Positions 56,387 to 64,000 of a stretch of 64,000 nucleotides of DNA are shown here, piece after piece (positions within the stretch are counted from its first letter, which is position 1; every line of letters starts with the position of its first letter). A model generated the notes under the pieces. It saw only the letters and a list, made by a program, of their open reading frames with translations. It did not search any database and was not told the DNA's origin. The stretch lies in contig QZFT01000011.1 of assembly GCA_003600225.1 (NCBI GenBank), forward strand, positions 1 through 64,000, given 5' to 3'. Made by a program: the position numbers and the translations under genes. Origin of the DNA: Pseudonocardiaceae bacterium YIM PH 21723. Lineage in GTDB: Bacteria > Actinomycetota > Actinomycetes > Mycobacteriales > Pseudonocardiaceae.

Positions 56387-58039
56387 ATGGGTGGCAAGCA
56401 ACTGGGTGGCGTCGGCGTCAGTCCGGGCCGGGCCGTCGGCCCCGTGGTCAAGGTCGCCGAAGCGCTGGTGGAACCGGCGGTCGGCGGCGCGGTAACCGAT
56501 ATCGATGCGGAGGCCGGGCGGATCCTGCCCGCGTCCGAAGCGGTGGCCGCGCGGCTGCGGGCCAAGGCGGAGACCGTCGAAGGTGAGTCCCGCACGCTGC
56601 TGGAGACCACCGCCGCGATGGCCGCGGACCCCTCACTGCTGAGCCAGGCCGAGCAACTGGTCAAGGAGCGCGGCCTGCACGCGCCCCGCGCCGTATGGGA
56701 GGCCGCCGGCGGATTCGCCGAGGCACTCACCGCCGCCGGTGGCTACCTGGCCGAACGCGCCCAGGACGTCCTGGATGTGCGGAATCGGATCGTCGCCGAA
56801 CTGGAAGGCCTGGAGCCGCCCGGTGTCCCGGAGCTGACCGAGCCGAGCGTGCTCGTCGCCAAGGACCTGGCTCCCGCCGACACCGCGGGCCTGAACCCGG
56901 AACTGGTGCTCGCACTGGTCACCGAGGAGGGCGGGCCCACCAGCCACACCGCGATCCTGGCCCGCTCCCTGGGTATCCCGGCCGTCGTCGCCTGTCGCGG
57001 CCTGCTGGCCGTGGAGCACTTCGACAAGCTGATCGTGAACGGGCAGACCGGCCAGGTCGAGCTGACCGGCGCGGACACCGCGACCGTGCGCTCGCAGGCC
57101 TTCGACGGCCAGCCCACCTGGTCCGGCTCCGGCGTCACCAAGGACGGCCACCGGGTCAAGGTGCTGGGCAACGTCGGCAAGCCCGCCGACTCGCAGGCCG
57201 CCGCGGCGGCCGGAGCCGAGGGCGTCGGCCTGTTCCGCACCGAGTTCTGCTTCCTGTCCGCCACCGAGGAGCCCAGCGAAGAGGAGCAGCGCGCGGCCTA
57301 CGCCGCGGTGCTGGCGCCGTTCGCCGGCAAGCCGGTCACCGTCCGGACCCTCGACGCGGGCGCGGACAAGCCCCTGGCGTTCCTGAGTGTCGAGGGCGAG
57401 CCGAACCCGGCTCTCGGCGTACGCGGCATCCGGCTGTCCATGGCCAACCCCTCGGTGCTGGACCGGCAGCTGGCGGCGATCGCCGCGGCCGCCGCGGACA
57501 CCGGCGCGGATGTCCAGGTGATGGCCCCGATGGTGGCCACCGCCGAGGAGGCCTCCTGGTTCGTCACCCGGGCCCGCGCCGCCGGCCTCGCCCGGGCCGG
57601 CGTGATGATCGAGGTCCCGGCGGCCGCGCTGGCCGCCGCCTCACTGCTGCCCGAGGTGGACTTCCTCAGCCTGGGCACCAATGACCTGGCCCAGTACCTG
57701 TTCGCCGCCGACCGGATGCTCGGCGCGGTCGCCCAGCTGAACAACCCGTGGCAGCCGGCCCTGCTGGAACTGATCTCCATCGTCGCCGACCGCGCGGCCA
57801 CCGCCGGCAAGCCCGTCGGCGTCTGTGGCGAGGCCGCCGGTGACCCGGTCCTGGCCTGCGTGCTCACCGGCCTGGGCGTCACCAGCCTGTCGATGAGCTC
57901 CGGTGCCCTGGCCCCCGTCGGCGCCACCCTGGCCCAGGTCTCCCTGGACGACTGCCAGCTCGCCGCCCGGGTCGCGAGGCACGCCGCCGACCCGATCGCC
58001 GCCGCCACCGCCGCCCGCACCGCCCTGGGCCTGTCCTAA
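56387..58039 (+). CDS. ptsI: PTS enzyme I (phosphoenolpyruvate-protein phosphotransferase)
   Basis: EI takes phosphate from PEP and passes it to HPr. The 550-residue product has the phospho-His in EEGGPTSHTAILARS, the PEP-binding AEGVGLFRTEFCFL and the active cysteine in VGVCGEAAGDP. No ptsH or sugar-specific EII lies nearby. The last codons and stop are followed by an imperfect 20-base tandem copy of themselves. Confidence 0.95.
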   Translation: MGGKQLGGVGVSPGRAVGPVVKVAEALVEPAVGGAVTDIDAEAGRILPASEAVAARLRAKAETVEGESRTLLETTAAMAADPSLLSQAEQLVKERGLHAPRAVWEAAGGFAEALTAAGGYLAERAQDVLDVRNRIVAELEGLEPPGVPELTEPSVLVAKDLAPADTAGLNPELVLALVTEEGGPTSHTAILARSLGIPAVVACRGLLAVEHFDKLIVNGQTGQVELTGADTATVRSQAFDGQPTWSGSGVTKDGHRVKVLGNVGKPADSQAAAAAGAEGVGLFRTEFCFLSATEEPSEEEQRAAYAAVLAPFAGKPVTVRTLDAGADKPLAFLSVEGEPNPALGVRGIRLSMANPSVLDRQLAAIAAAAADTGADVQVMAPMVATAEEASWFVTRARAAGLARAGVMIEVPAAALAAASLLPEVDFLSLGTNDLAQYLFAADRMLGAVAQLNNPWQPALLELISIVADRAATAGKPVGVCGEAAGDPVLACVLTGLGVTSLSMSSGALAPVGATLAQVSLDDCQLAARVARHAADPIAAATAARTALGLS

Positions 58040-58062
58040 CGACCCTGGGCCTGTCCCAACCA
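58023..58062. repeat. 20-base tandem duplication across the ptsI stop
   Basis: 58023-58042 and 58043-58062 match at 18 of 20 positions (CCCTGGGCCTGTCCxAACxA). The first copy holds the true stop codon; in the second it is changed. Confidence 0.8.
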
Positions 58063-58068
58063 TCCACA

Positions 58069-58102
58069 GGCGGAGCGGTCATCCACAGGATCCCGCTCCG
58101 CC
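58069..58102. terminator. Hairpin between ptsI and the response regulator gene
   Basis: GGCGGAGCGG (58069-58078) pairs with CCGCTCCGCC (58093-58102). It lies in the convergent gap and lacks a U tract, as usual here. Confidence 0.55.
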
Positions 58103-58171
58103 CCGTGTGGATCTTCGTTCCCGACTAAACTGGGACGGGGACGCCCCCCTAGGGAGGGCGGGGGACTGTGA

Positions 58172-58822
58172 TCAGTGCTCGTCCAGGCCCCGCTCGATCG
58201 CGTACCGGGCCAGCTCGACCCGGTTGTGCAGCTGCAGTTTGCGCAGCGTGGACTGCACGTGGTTCTCCACCGTGCGGTGCGAGATGACCAGCCGCTCGGC
58301 GATCTGCCGGGCCGACAGGCCCTTGGCCACGAACCGCAGCACCTCGGTCTCCCGGTCGGTCAGTTCCGGCCGGTCCGGCTCGTCGCCCGGGCCCGCCGCC
58401 ATCCGCCGGTACTCGCCGAGCACCAGCCCGGCCAGGCCCGCCGTGAACACCGCGTCGCCGGAGGCCGTCGAGCTGACGGCGGCGATCAGCTCGTCCACCG
58501 AGGCCGACTTCACCAGGTAGCCGGACGCGCCCGCCTTCACCGCCTCCAGCACATCGCTGTGCTCGCCGCTGGCGGACAGCACCAGGATCCGGGTCTCCGG
58601 CAGTTCGGCCGCCATCGAGGCGATCGCCGTGACCCCGGACGTCGTCCCCAGATTCAGGTCCATCAACACCACGGCCGGGCGCACGGTCTTGGCGATGCGC
58701 ACCGCCGACTCCGCGTCCGCCGCCGTCGCCACCACCTCGAACCCGCGCTCGGACAGATCACGGGCCACGCCGTCGCGCCACATCGGGTGGTCGTCGACCA
58801 CCATCACCGAGATCGCGTTCAT
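58172..58822 (-). CDS. LuxR-type response regulator
   Basis: The 216-residue product has a receiver domain (VMVVDDHPMWRDG with the acidic pair, phospho-Asp in VVLMDLNLG, LVKSASVDEL) and a C-terminal LuxR HTH (LTDRETEVLRFVAKGLSARQ, LVISHRTVENHV). NarL/FixJ type. Its ATG shares one base with the histidine kinase stop (TGATG), so the two are translationally coupled. Confidence 0.93.
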   Translation of the reverse strand: MNAISVMVVDDHPMWRDGVARDLSERGFEVVATAADAESAVRIAKTVRPAVVLMDLNLGTTSGVTAIASMAAELPETRILVLSASGEHSDVLEAVKAGASGYLVKSASVDELIAAVSSTASGDAVFTAGLAGLVLGEYRRMAAGPGDEPDRPELTDRETEVLRFVAKGLSARQIAERLVISHRTVENHVQSTLRKLQLHNRVELARYAIERGLDEH

Positions 58823-60030
58823 CAGTTGGCCCCCTTGATCCGTGGGATGTGCACTTCCCACTCGACACCTTCAGCCGGCGCGGTGTGCAGTTCGACGCGG
58901 CCACCCAGTTCGCGAATCCGCCCGCGGATGGAATGACGGACTCCGATCCGGCCCTCCTGCTCGGCTTGATCCAGTCTCCCAGCCCGCATGCCGATGCCGT
59001 CATCCCGGATGCTCAGCACGACCTCGTCGCCCAGATCCTCCAGCAGCACCCAGGCCTTCGCATCGATGCCCGCGTGCTTGTCCACATTGGCCAGCGCCTC
59101 CACGGTGATCGCCACCAGTTCCGCCGCGGTGCCGCTGGGCAGCATCACCTGCGTCGCCGGCACCGAGACCTGGAACCGGGACGTGGTCAGCAACTGGAGC
59201 CTGCCGCGCAGATCGGTCTCGCCCTCCTCGTTGCTGTCCGCCGGGGCGGCCGCCACCAGCGACCGCAGCGCGATCTCCTGCTCGCCGGCCAGCTTGGCCA
59301 GTTCCTCGGCCTCGCCGCCCAGCTCATTGCCCCGGCGCCGCACCCTGGCCAGCACCTGCAGCACGCTGTCGTGGATCTGCCGGGCCAGCCGTTCGCGTTC
59401 CGCCGTCGCCGCCTCCGCCCGCAGCGCGCGGTGCAGTTTCTCCGCCGAGTCCCGGGCGGTGTCCGCGCACATGCCGAGCAGGAATCCGACGCCCATGAGC
59501 AACACGGTGTCCCGCAGCAGGTCGGTGTGCAGGTTCCCCCGGATCACCCAGTTCGTCAGCGCCATCGCCGCGCCGCCGCCGATGCCCCAGAACCGGCCGC
59601 CGAGCACCGCGCTGGCGCTCACCGCTCCGGCCACCCAGATGGTGGTGATCAGCGGGAACTCGTCGGTGAACTGCTTCTCGCTCATCACCGCGAGCGAGGT
59701 CAGCATCAGGCCGCAGCTGACCGCCAGATCGATCAGTACCACCGGCTTGGTGCGGAACCTGGACCGGCGGTACCAGTAGAAGGTGACACCCGTCCACACC
59801 GTCATCACCCCGAGCACAGACCACGCCAACCAGGGACGCATGTACTCGTTCGAGTGAACTGCTGCGATGCCGATCGCGAAGACAAGCGTCACTATGCGTA
59901 GCCACGCCGTGCCCCGCCAGAGTGGGGTGATCGTTGTCGCGGTGGCGACCGCCGGCGAATCAGCACCGGTCCTGGACACCGTATCCCCCGTTCTGAGCAC
60001 GTCCGCCCTGCTCATGGCCGACGTGCGCAT
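58822..60030 (-). CDS. Membrane histidine kinase (HisKA_3 / MacS-like)
   Basis: The 402-residue product has about five N-terminal hydrophobic segments (about 45-190, DUF5931-like). The dimerisation motif is ERLARQIHDSVLQVLARVRR with the phospho-His, and the HATPase domain shows VEALANVDKHA and IRDDGIGM. MacS-type kinases in actinobacteria watch the cell envelope. The start could be ATG 60030 or ATG 60015. Confidence 0.9.
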   Translation of the reverse strand: MRTSAMSRADVLRTGDTVSRTGADSPAVATATTITPLWRGTAWLRIVTLVFAIGIAAVHSNEYMRPWLAWSVLGVMTVWTGVTFYWYRRSRFRTKPVVLIDLAVSCGLMLTSLAVMSEKQFTDEFPLITTIWVAGAVSASAVLGGRFWGIGGGAAMALTNWVIRGNLHTDLLRDTVLLMGVGFLLGMCADTARDSAEKLHRALRAEAATAERERLARQIHDSVLQVLARVRRRGNELGGEAEELAKLAGEQEIALRSLVAAAPADSNEEGETDLRGRLQLLTTSRFQVSVPATQVMLPSGTAAELVAITVEALANVDKHAGIDAKAWVLLEDLGDEVVLSIRDDGIGMRAGRLDQAEQEGRIGVRHSIRGRIRELGGRVELHTAPAEGVEWEVHIPRIKGAN

Positions 60031-60198
60031 TGTTGTGCCCGGTCGCTCTGTGCACCACCCGGTGCATCACTGTGTGTTCATGCGGAACCGCCCAGCCATG
60101 GCGGCTGGCAGGATCAAGGCATAGTTTCATGGCCGTAAGCCCCTATTTAATGGCACGGGCATCACTGATGATCCTCCTCCCCGGGGGAAGGGCAGGAC

Positions 60199-61395
60199 TT
60201 GCGTAACTGGCCTCTGCTGCGCCTACGAGCGCCGGCGCTGATCTACTGGCTCGCTGTGGAAGCCGCGGCTGTGGTCGCGGTGATCTTCGTCGTGCAGCAG
60301 GCCAAGCCGCCGTCCGGGCCCGACCTGGAGAAGTTCGCGACGATCGCGACCACCTCCGCGGTGGTGATCGTCGGTACCGCGCTGGCCATCCAGGTGCGCC
60401 GGGAGACCCAGCGCAATCCGTGGGCGATCCACGTCAGCTACATCATCGCGGGCACCTTCACGCTACCGGTGGGCCTGCTGGTGCTCCTCATGCTCGGACC
60501 CGCGTTGCAGGGCGTGCTCGGACCCCGCCCGGACACCCATCGCTGGGTCTTCAACACCGCGTGCACCACGCTCGCCGGGCTGGCCTGCCGGGCCGCCGCC
60601 GGCTGGGACGTTCCGCAGTGGGACGCCGCCTCGCTGATCATCTCCGGTGCGGTGCTGCTCGTCGTCCGCGCGATCCTGGTGGCCATCGGGCTGCGGCTGC
60701 GTTCCCCACTGGGCGGCGCGGACGAGGTGCTCGGCGACCCGATCGACGTGGTGCTCGGCATCGTCGCGGTGAGCATCGGCGCCATGATGGCGATCTCCGC
60801 GAAGGACGTGGCCCTCTACGCGCTGCTCGCCGGGCCGCCGATGGCGTTGCTGGAACGGGCTGGCCAGATCCCGCAGTGGCGGCGGTCGGCGCAGCGGGAT
60901 GCCAAGACCGGCTTGGCCAACGCGTTGCACTGGGATCGGATGGCCCGCGACGAACTGGTCCGGGCCCGCACCAGGAAACTGCCCACCGCGCTGCTGCTCC
61001 TGGACCTGGACCACTTCAAACGGGTCAACGACGAGGTCGGTCACCTGGCGGGCGACGCCGTGCTCGCCGCGGTCGCGGTGATGTTGCGGGCCAGCGTGCG
61101 CCGCGCCGACCTGGTCGGCCGGTTCGGCGGTGAGGAGTTCGTGGTGCTGCTGCCGGACGCCTCCCCGGAGGTCGCCACCAGCGTCGCCCAGCGGGTGCGC
61201 ATTTCGGTGGCCAGCCTGCGGGTGCCCGCCACGGCCTCCGATGGCCGGGCCTGTGAACTCTCCGGGCTGACCGTCAGCATCGGCGTGGCCACCTCGGAAC
61301 GCTATGGCTACGACCTGGCCACCCTGCTGGTCGCCTCCGACTCCGCCCTGCTCGCCGCCAAGGGCGCGGGCCGCAACCTCGTCACCATGGCATAG
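60199..61395 (+). CDS. Diguanylate cyclase (GGDEF) membrane protein
   Basis: The 398-residue product has six or seven N-terminal hydrophobic segments and a C-terminal GGDEF domain that makes c-di-GMP. The active site is GRFGGEEFVVLLPDA, and an RRAD I-site lies five residues before it, giving product inhibition. TTG start with GGAAGGG upstream. Divergent from the kinase-regulator pair, which may control it (inference from placement). Confidence 0.93.
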   Translation: MRNWPLLRLRAPALIYWLAVEAAAVVAVIFVVQQAKPPSGPDLEKFATIATTSAVVIVGTALAIQVRRETQRNPWAIHVSYIIAGTFTLPVGLLVLLMLGPALQGVLGPRPDTHRWVFNTACTTLAGLACRAAAGWDVPQWDAASLIISGAVLLVVRAILVAIGLRLRSPLGGADEVLGDPIDVVLGIVAVSIGAMMAISAKDVALYALLAGPPMALLERAGQIPQWRRSAQRDAKTGLANALHWDRMARDELVRARTRKLPTALLLLDLDHFKRVNDEVGHLAGDAVLAAVAVMLRASVRRADLVGRFGGEEFVVLLPDASPEVATSVAQRVRISVASLRVPATASDGRACELSGLTVSIGVATSERYGYDLATLLVASDSALLAAKGAGRNLVTMA

Positions 61396-61399
61396 AAAA

Positions 61400-61427
61400 C
61401 CCGGCCGCCCCCTGGGGGACGGCCGGG
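61400..61427. terminator. Bidirectional terminator between GGDEF and AI-2E genes
   Basis: CCCGGCCG (61400-61407) pairs with CGGCCGGG (61420-61427), with an inner CCCCC/GGGGG stem. On the minus strand it is followed by TTTTC. Confidence 0.85.
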
Positions 61428-61438
61428 CCGACGAGCAG

Positions 61439-62587
61439 TTACTTCTTCTCCGCGGGTTCCGCTTCCTCGTCCAGCTCCACGTCCTTGGCGAGCGGCGCCT
61501 TCGGCTCCGGCTCTTGGAAGAACGAGCGGATCGCCGAGTTGAGCACCGCGACCAGGGGCACCGACAGCAGGGCGCCGACCACACCGCCGAGCACCAGGCC
61601 GACCGCGATGGCCAGCACCACGGCGAGGGCGTGCAGCGCGACCGCGCGGCCCATCAGCAGCGGCTGCAGCACGTGGCCTTCCAGCTGCTGGATGGCGACC
61701 ACCACCGCGAGCGTGAGCAGCGCGGTGACCCAGCCCTTGGCGACGAGCGCGATCAGCACCGCGATCAGGCCGGACAGCAGCGAACCGATGATCGGGATGA
61801 ACGCACCGAGGAACACCAGGGTGGCCAGCGGCACCGCCAGCGGGACGCCGAGGATGCCCAGCCCGATGCCGATACCGACACCGTCCACCACGGCGACCAG
61901 TGCGGTGGCCCGCACGTACGCGACGAGCGAGGCGAAGCCCCGCTGCCCGGCGGTGTCCGTCCGCTCCCGCACCCGCTCCGGCACCAAACGCATCAGGAAC
62001 TTCCAGATCCCGGGGCCGTCGTACAGGAAGAAGATCAGCGTGAACAGCACCAGACCGAGTCCGGTCAGCAGCTCACCCACGGTGGACGCGGTGGCCAGCG
62101 CCCCGGAGGTGATGGTCTCCTGGTTCTCCTTGATCTTGTCGATCAGCTTGTGCAGCGCCTGCGCGTAGTCCGCCTGCTTCAGGTTGAACGGCGGACCCTG
62201 CAACCAGCCCTGGATCGTGTTGATCGAGTTCTGCAGTTGCTTGCTCAGCTCCGGCAGGCCCGAGTTGAAGGCGTTCACCACGAAGGTCAGGACCCCGCCG
62301 ACGACGGCGAGGCCGGTGATCATGGTGATGGCGGAGGCCGCGCCACGCGGCACGCCCAGCTTGGTGAGCCTGCTCACCAGCGGTCCCATCAGGGCGGCCA
62401 GCAACAGCGCGATGGCGACCGGGATGAACACCGAGCGCAGCGCCGAGAAGACATAGCCGAGGATGTAGAGCGCCCCGGCCAGGACCAGGAAACGCCAGGA
62501 CAGTGCGGCGGTCACCCGAAGGCCGTAAGGAACAGCCTCGCTGACCCGATCAGCGGTATCGCTCGTGTCGGTCACGCGAGTGACCAT
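61439..62587 (-). CDS. AI-2E family transporter
   Basis: The 382-residue product has about eight hydrophobic segments and the family motif LGAFIPIIGSLLSGLIAVLI with the late HVLQPLLMGRAVALHALAVV. Members move small molecules or ions (AI-2, Na+/H+ in some) as a permease. The C-terminus is acidic. It ends convergent to the GGDEF gene. Confidence 0.9.
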   Translation of the reverse strand: MVTRVTDTSDTADRVSEAVPYGLRVTAALSWRFLVLAGALYILGYVFSALRSVFIPVAIALLLAALMGPLVSRLTKLGVPRGAASAITMITGLAVVGGVLTFVVNAFNSGLPELSKQLQNSINTIQGWLQGPPFNLKQADYAQALHKLIDKIKENQETITSGALATASTVGELLTGLGLVLFTLIFFLYDGPGIWKFLMRLVPERVRERTDTAGQRGFASLVAYVRATALVAVVDGVGIGIGLGILGVPLAVPLATLVFLGAFIPIIGSLLSGLIAVLIALVAKGWVTALLTLAVVVAIQQLEGHVLQPLLMGRAVALHALAVVLAIAVGLVLGGVVGALLSVPLVAVLNSAIRSFFQEPEPKAPLAKDVELDEEAEPAEKK

Positions 62588-62639
62588 AGACGGTGATCAC
62601 GCGATACGTGTGACGAAAGCCCATCCGACCCCGTTCAAT

Positions 62640-64000
62640 GTGAGTGTGTCCCTCCCTGTGGAAGAGCTCACCGAGGTCGAAAGCGCTGTTCTGCGCGCCT
62701 TCGCCGCCGGTACCGAGGTCAATCGCGCGACGCTGGCGATGCACGGCATCACCGATCAGCAGCCGGAGGTGCGCGCCGAGGCGTTGATGGGCATGCTGAT
62801 CGGCCTCTATCCGATCGAGCCCGTCGCGGTGCCCGCGCTGCGGCTCAAGGGCTGCCGGATCACCGGGGTGCTGGACCTGGAGGGCGCCACGGTCGGCGCG
62901 TTGATCTCGTTCACCGACTGCGTGCTGGACAAGGCACCCATGCTGCGGATGGCGACGCTGGCCGGTCTGCGGCTGCGGGGCAGCCGGATGCCGGGGCTCC
63001 GCGGCCGGAACCTGCGGGTGGACTCCGACCTGGTCCTGGAGGCCGGGTTCTCCTGCGCCGGGCCGCTGGATCTCACCGACGCCCGGGTGCAGGGCACACT
63101 GCGGCTGGCCGGATCCGTGTTGAAGGACCCACGCGGGCACGCGTTGCTGGGCGCCCGGCTGCACATCACCGGCTCGTTGCAGGGCACCGCCATGCGCACC
63201 CAGGGCGAGGTCCGGCTGCGGGGCGCGCAGATCGGCGGCAGCGTGCACCTGGGCGGCGCGCAGCTCAGCCATCCCACCGGCGACGCGCTGGAGGCCTCCG
63301 GGGTGGTCATCAGCGGCAACCTGTTCTGCGACGGCCACGGCGGCCGGTTCACCGCCGACGGGCGGATCGTGTTGCTCGGCGCGCGGATCGGCGGCGACGC
63401 CGTGCTGTCCAGGGCCCGGCTGCGGCAGGCGACCGTGACCCGGCAGGAACTGGTGATGTCCGAGTGGATGGTCGACGACCGGGCGACGCTGGTCGCCGAC
63501 CGGATCCGGGTGGAGGGCAACCTGCAACTGGACGACGGATTCGAGGCGGCCGGCACGGTGCGGCTGCCCAACGCCCGGGTCGGCGGCTACCTCCGGCTGT
63601 CCGGCGCGACCCTGTGCAGACAGGAGACGACCGACGAGCTCCTGGCGACGGAGGGTGACCGGAGCACGCGCAAGGTGCCGGTGGCGTTGCTGGCCGACGG
63701 CATCCACATCGCCGGCGACCTGGAGGCGCGGGCGCGGCCGAACGGCTCAGGGCACTCGGGGGTGTTCACGGCCTATGGACAGGTGCGGCTACTGGACGCG
63801 GAGGTGCGGGGCAGCGCTAGCCTGGGTGGCGCGCGCCTGTACGGCCCAACGCTGGATGTGCTGTTCGCCGACCGGCTGCGCGTCGGGGGGACGCTGTTCC
63901 TGCGCAAGCTGATGGCCCGTGGCTCGGTCCGGCTGCAGAACGCGCGCATCGGATCCACGCTGGACTGCAGTGGTGCGGTGCTGGTTGATCCCCGTACCCG
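62640..64000 (+). CDS. Repeat-rich beta-solenoid-like protein, 3' end outside window
   Basis: From GTG 62640 an open frame runs to the right edge (453 codons and two bases). The N-terminal part is helical (LPVEELTEVESAVLRAFAAG). The rest is built from about 20-residue degenerate repeats of the type RLRGAQIGGSVHLGGAQL, GTLRLAGSVL, GNLFCDGHG, which suggest a right-handed beta-solenoid. Similar streptomycete proteins are annotated as membrane-associated oxidoreductases without proof; no redox motif is visible. Divergent from the AI-2E gene by 52 bases; ribosome site weak, so leaderless expression is possible. Confidence 0.75.
   Translation, partial: MSVSLPVEELTEVESAVLRAFAAGTEVNRATLAMHGITDQQPEVRAEALMGMLIGLYPIEPVAVPALRLKGCRITGVLDLEGATVGALISFTDCVLDKAPMLRMATLAGLRLRGSRMPGLRGRNLRVDSDLVLEAGFSCAGPLDLTDARVQGTLRLAGSVLKDPRGHALLGARLHITGSLQGTAMRTQGEVRLRGAQIGGSVHLGGAQLSHPTGDALEASGVVISGNLFCDGHGGRFTADGRIVLLGARIGGDAVLSRARLRQATVTRQELVMSEWMVDDRATLVADRIRVEGNLQLDDGFEAAGTVRLPNARVGGYLRLSGATLCRQETTDELLATEGDRSTRKVPVALLADGIHIAGDLEARARPNGSGHSGVFTAYGQVRLLDAEVRGSASLGGARLYGPTLDVLFADRLRVGGTLFLRKLMARGSVRLQNARIGSTLDCSGAVLVDPRT

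Overview
The window is the replication-origin region of a high-GC actinomycete chromosome, most likely a member of the Pseudonocardiales. This rests on gene order (DUF3566-gyrA ... gyrB-dciA-recF-gnd-dnaN-oriC-dnaA-rpmH-rnpA-yidD-yidC-jag-rsmG-parA-parB, then cwlM-trxA-trxB-rsmA-sigM-pseudokinase-murJ-DUF6049-mutT4-pcnA), on strong GC at third codon positions, and on a DUF5753-type HTH regulator typical of filamentous actinomycetes. The genus is not determined.

Layout. Left of the origin everything essential runs leftwards: dnaN, gnd, recF, dciA, gyrB, gyrA, a DUF3566 membrane protein and tRNA-Ile(GAT). gyrB and gyrA are separated by about 4.1 kb holding three tandem lipoprotein/membrane paralogues, a GNAT enzyme, an HTH regulator and a fourth lipoprotein. 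Between dnaN and dnaA, where a compact origin is expected, are an AT-rich stretch and degenerate DnaA boxes (14.76-15.11 kb), but also three inserted genes (an alpha-toroid protein, a cupin and an AraC-type regulator whose start overlaps the dnaA stop) with further box clusters at 16.1-16.3 and 16.7-16.9 kb. Right of dnaA the genes run rightwards: rpmH-rnpA-yidD-yidC-jag, then a segregation region with eight 14-bp parS sites over 5.2 kb around a small 53-codon gene, a methyltransferase, a GNAT, rsmG, parA and parB.

From 27.7 to 44.1 kb lies an envelope and redox block: a Ddl ligase and aminotransferase pair, a GNAT, a lipoprotein, CwlM, thioredoxin and its reductase, the SigM/anti-SigM pair, an extracytoplasmic-tailed pseudokinase, the lipid II flippase MurJ, a DUF6049 protein, a Nudix hydrolase and the CCA-adding enzyme. 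CwlM, the pseudokinase and MurJ belong to peptidoglycan control in related actinobacteria.

From 44 to 64 kb genes are more mixed: an MFS carrier, a YqgE/AlgH protein, small membrane proteins, leuS with an apparent leucine-codon attenuator, a TetR/MmpL pair, ribokinase plus PTS enzyme I, a two-component system, a diguanylate cyclase, an AI-2E-type membrane protein and a right-edge partial gene made of degenerate beta-solenoid-like repeats. Several gene ends, mostly convergent, carry dispersed palindromes: a REP-like 20-bp-arm hairpin (three copies), a 440-570 bp compound palindrome (two copies) and a GTGGCTT-type element.
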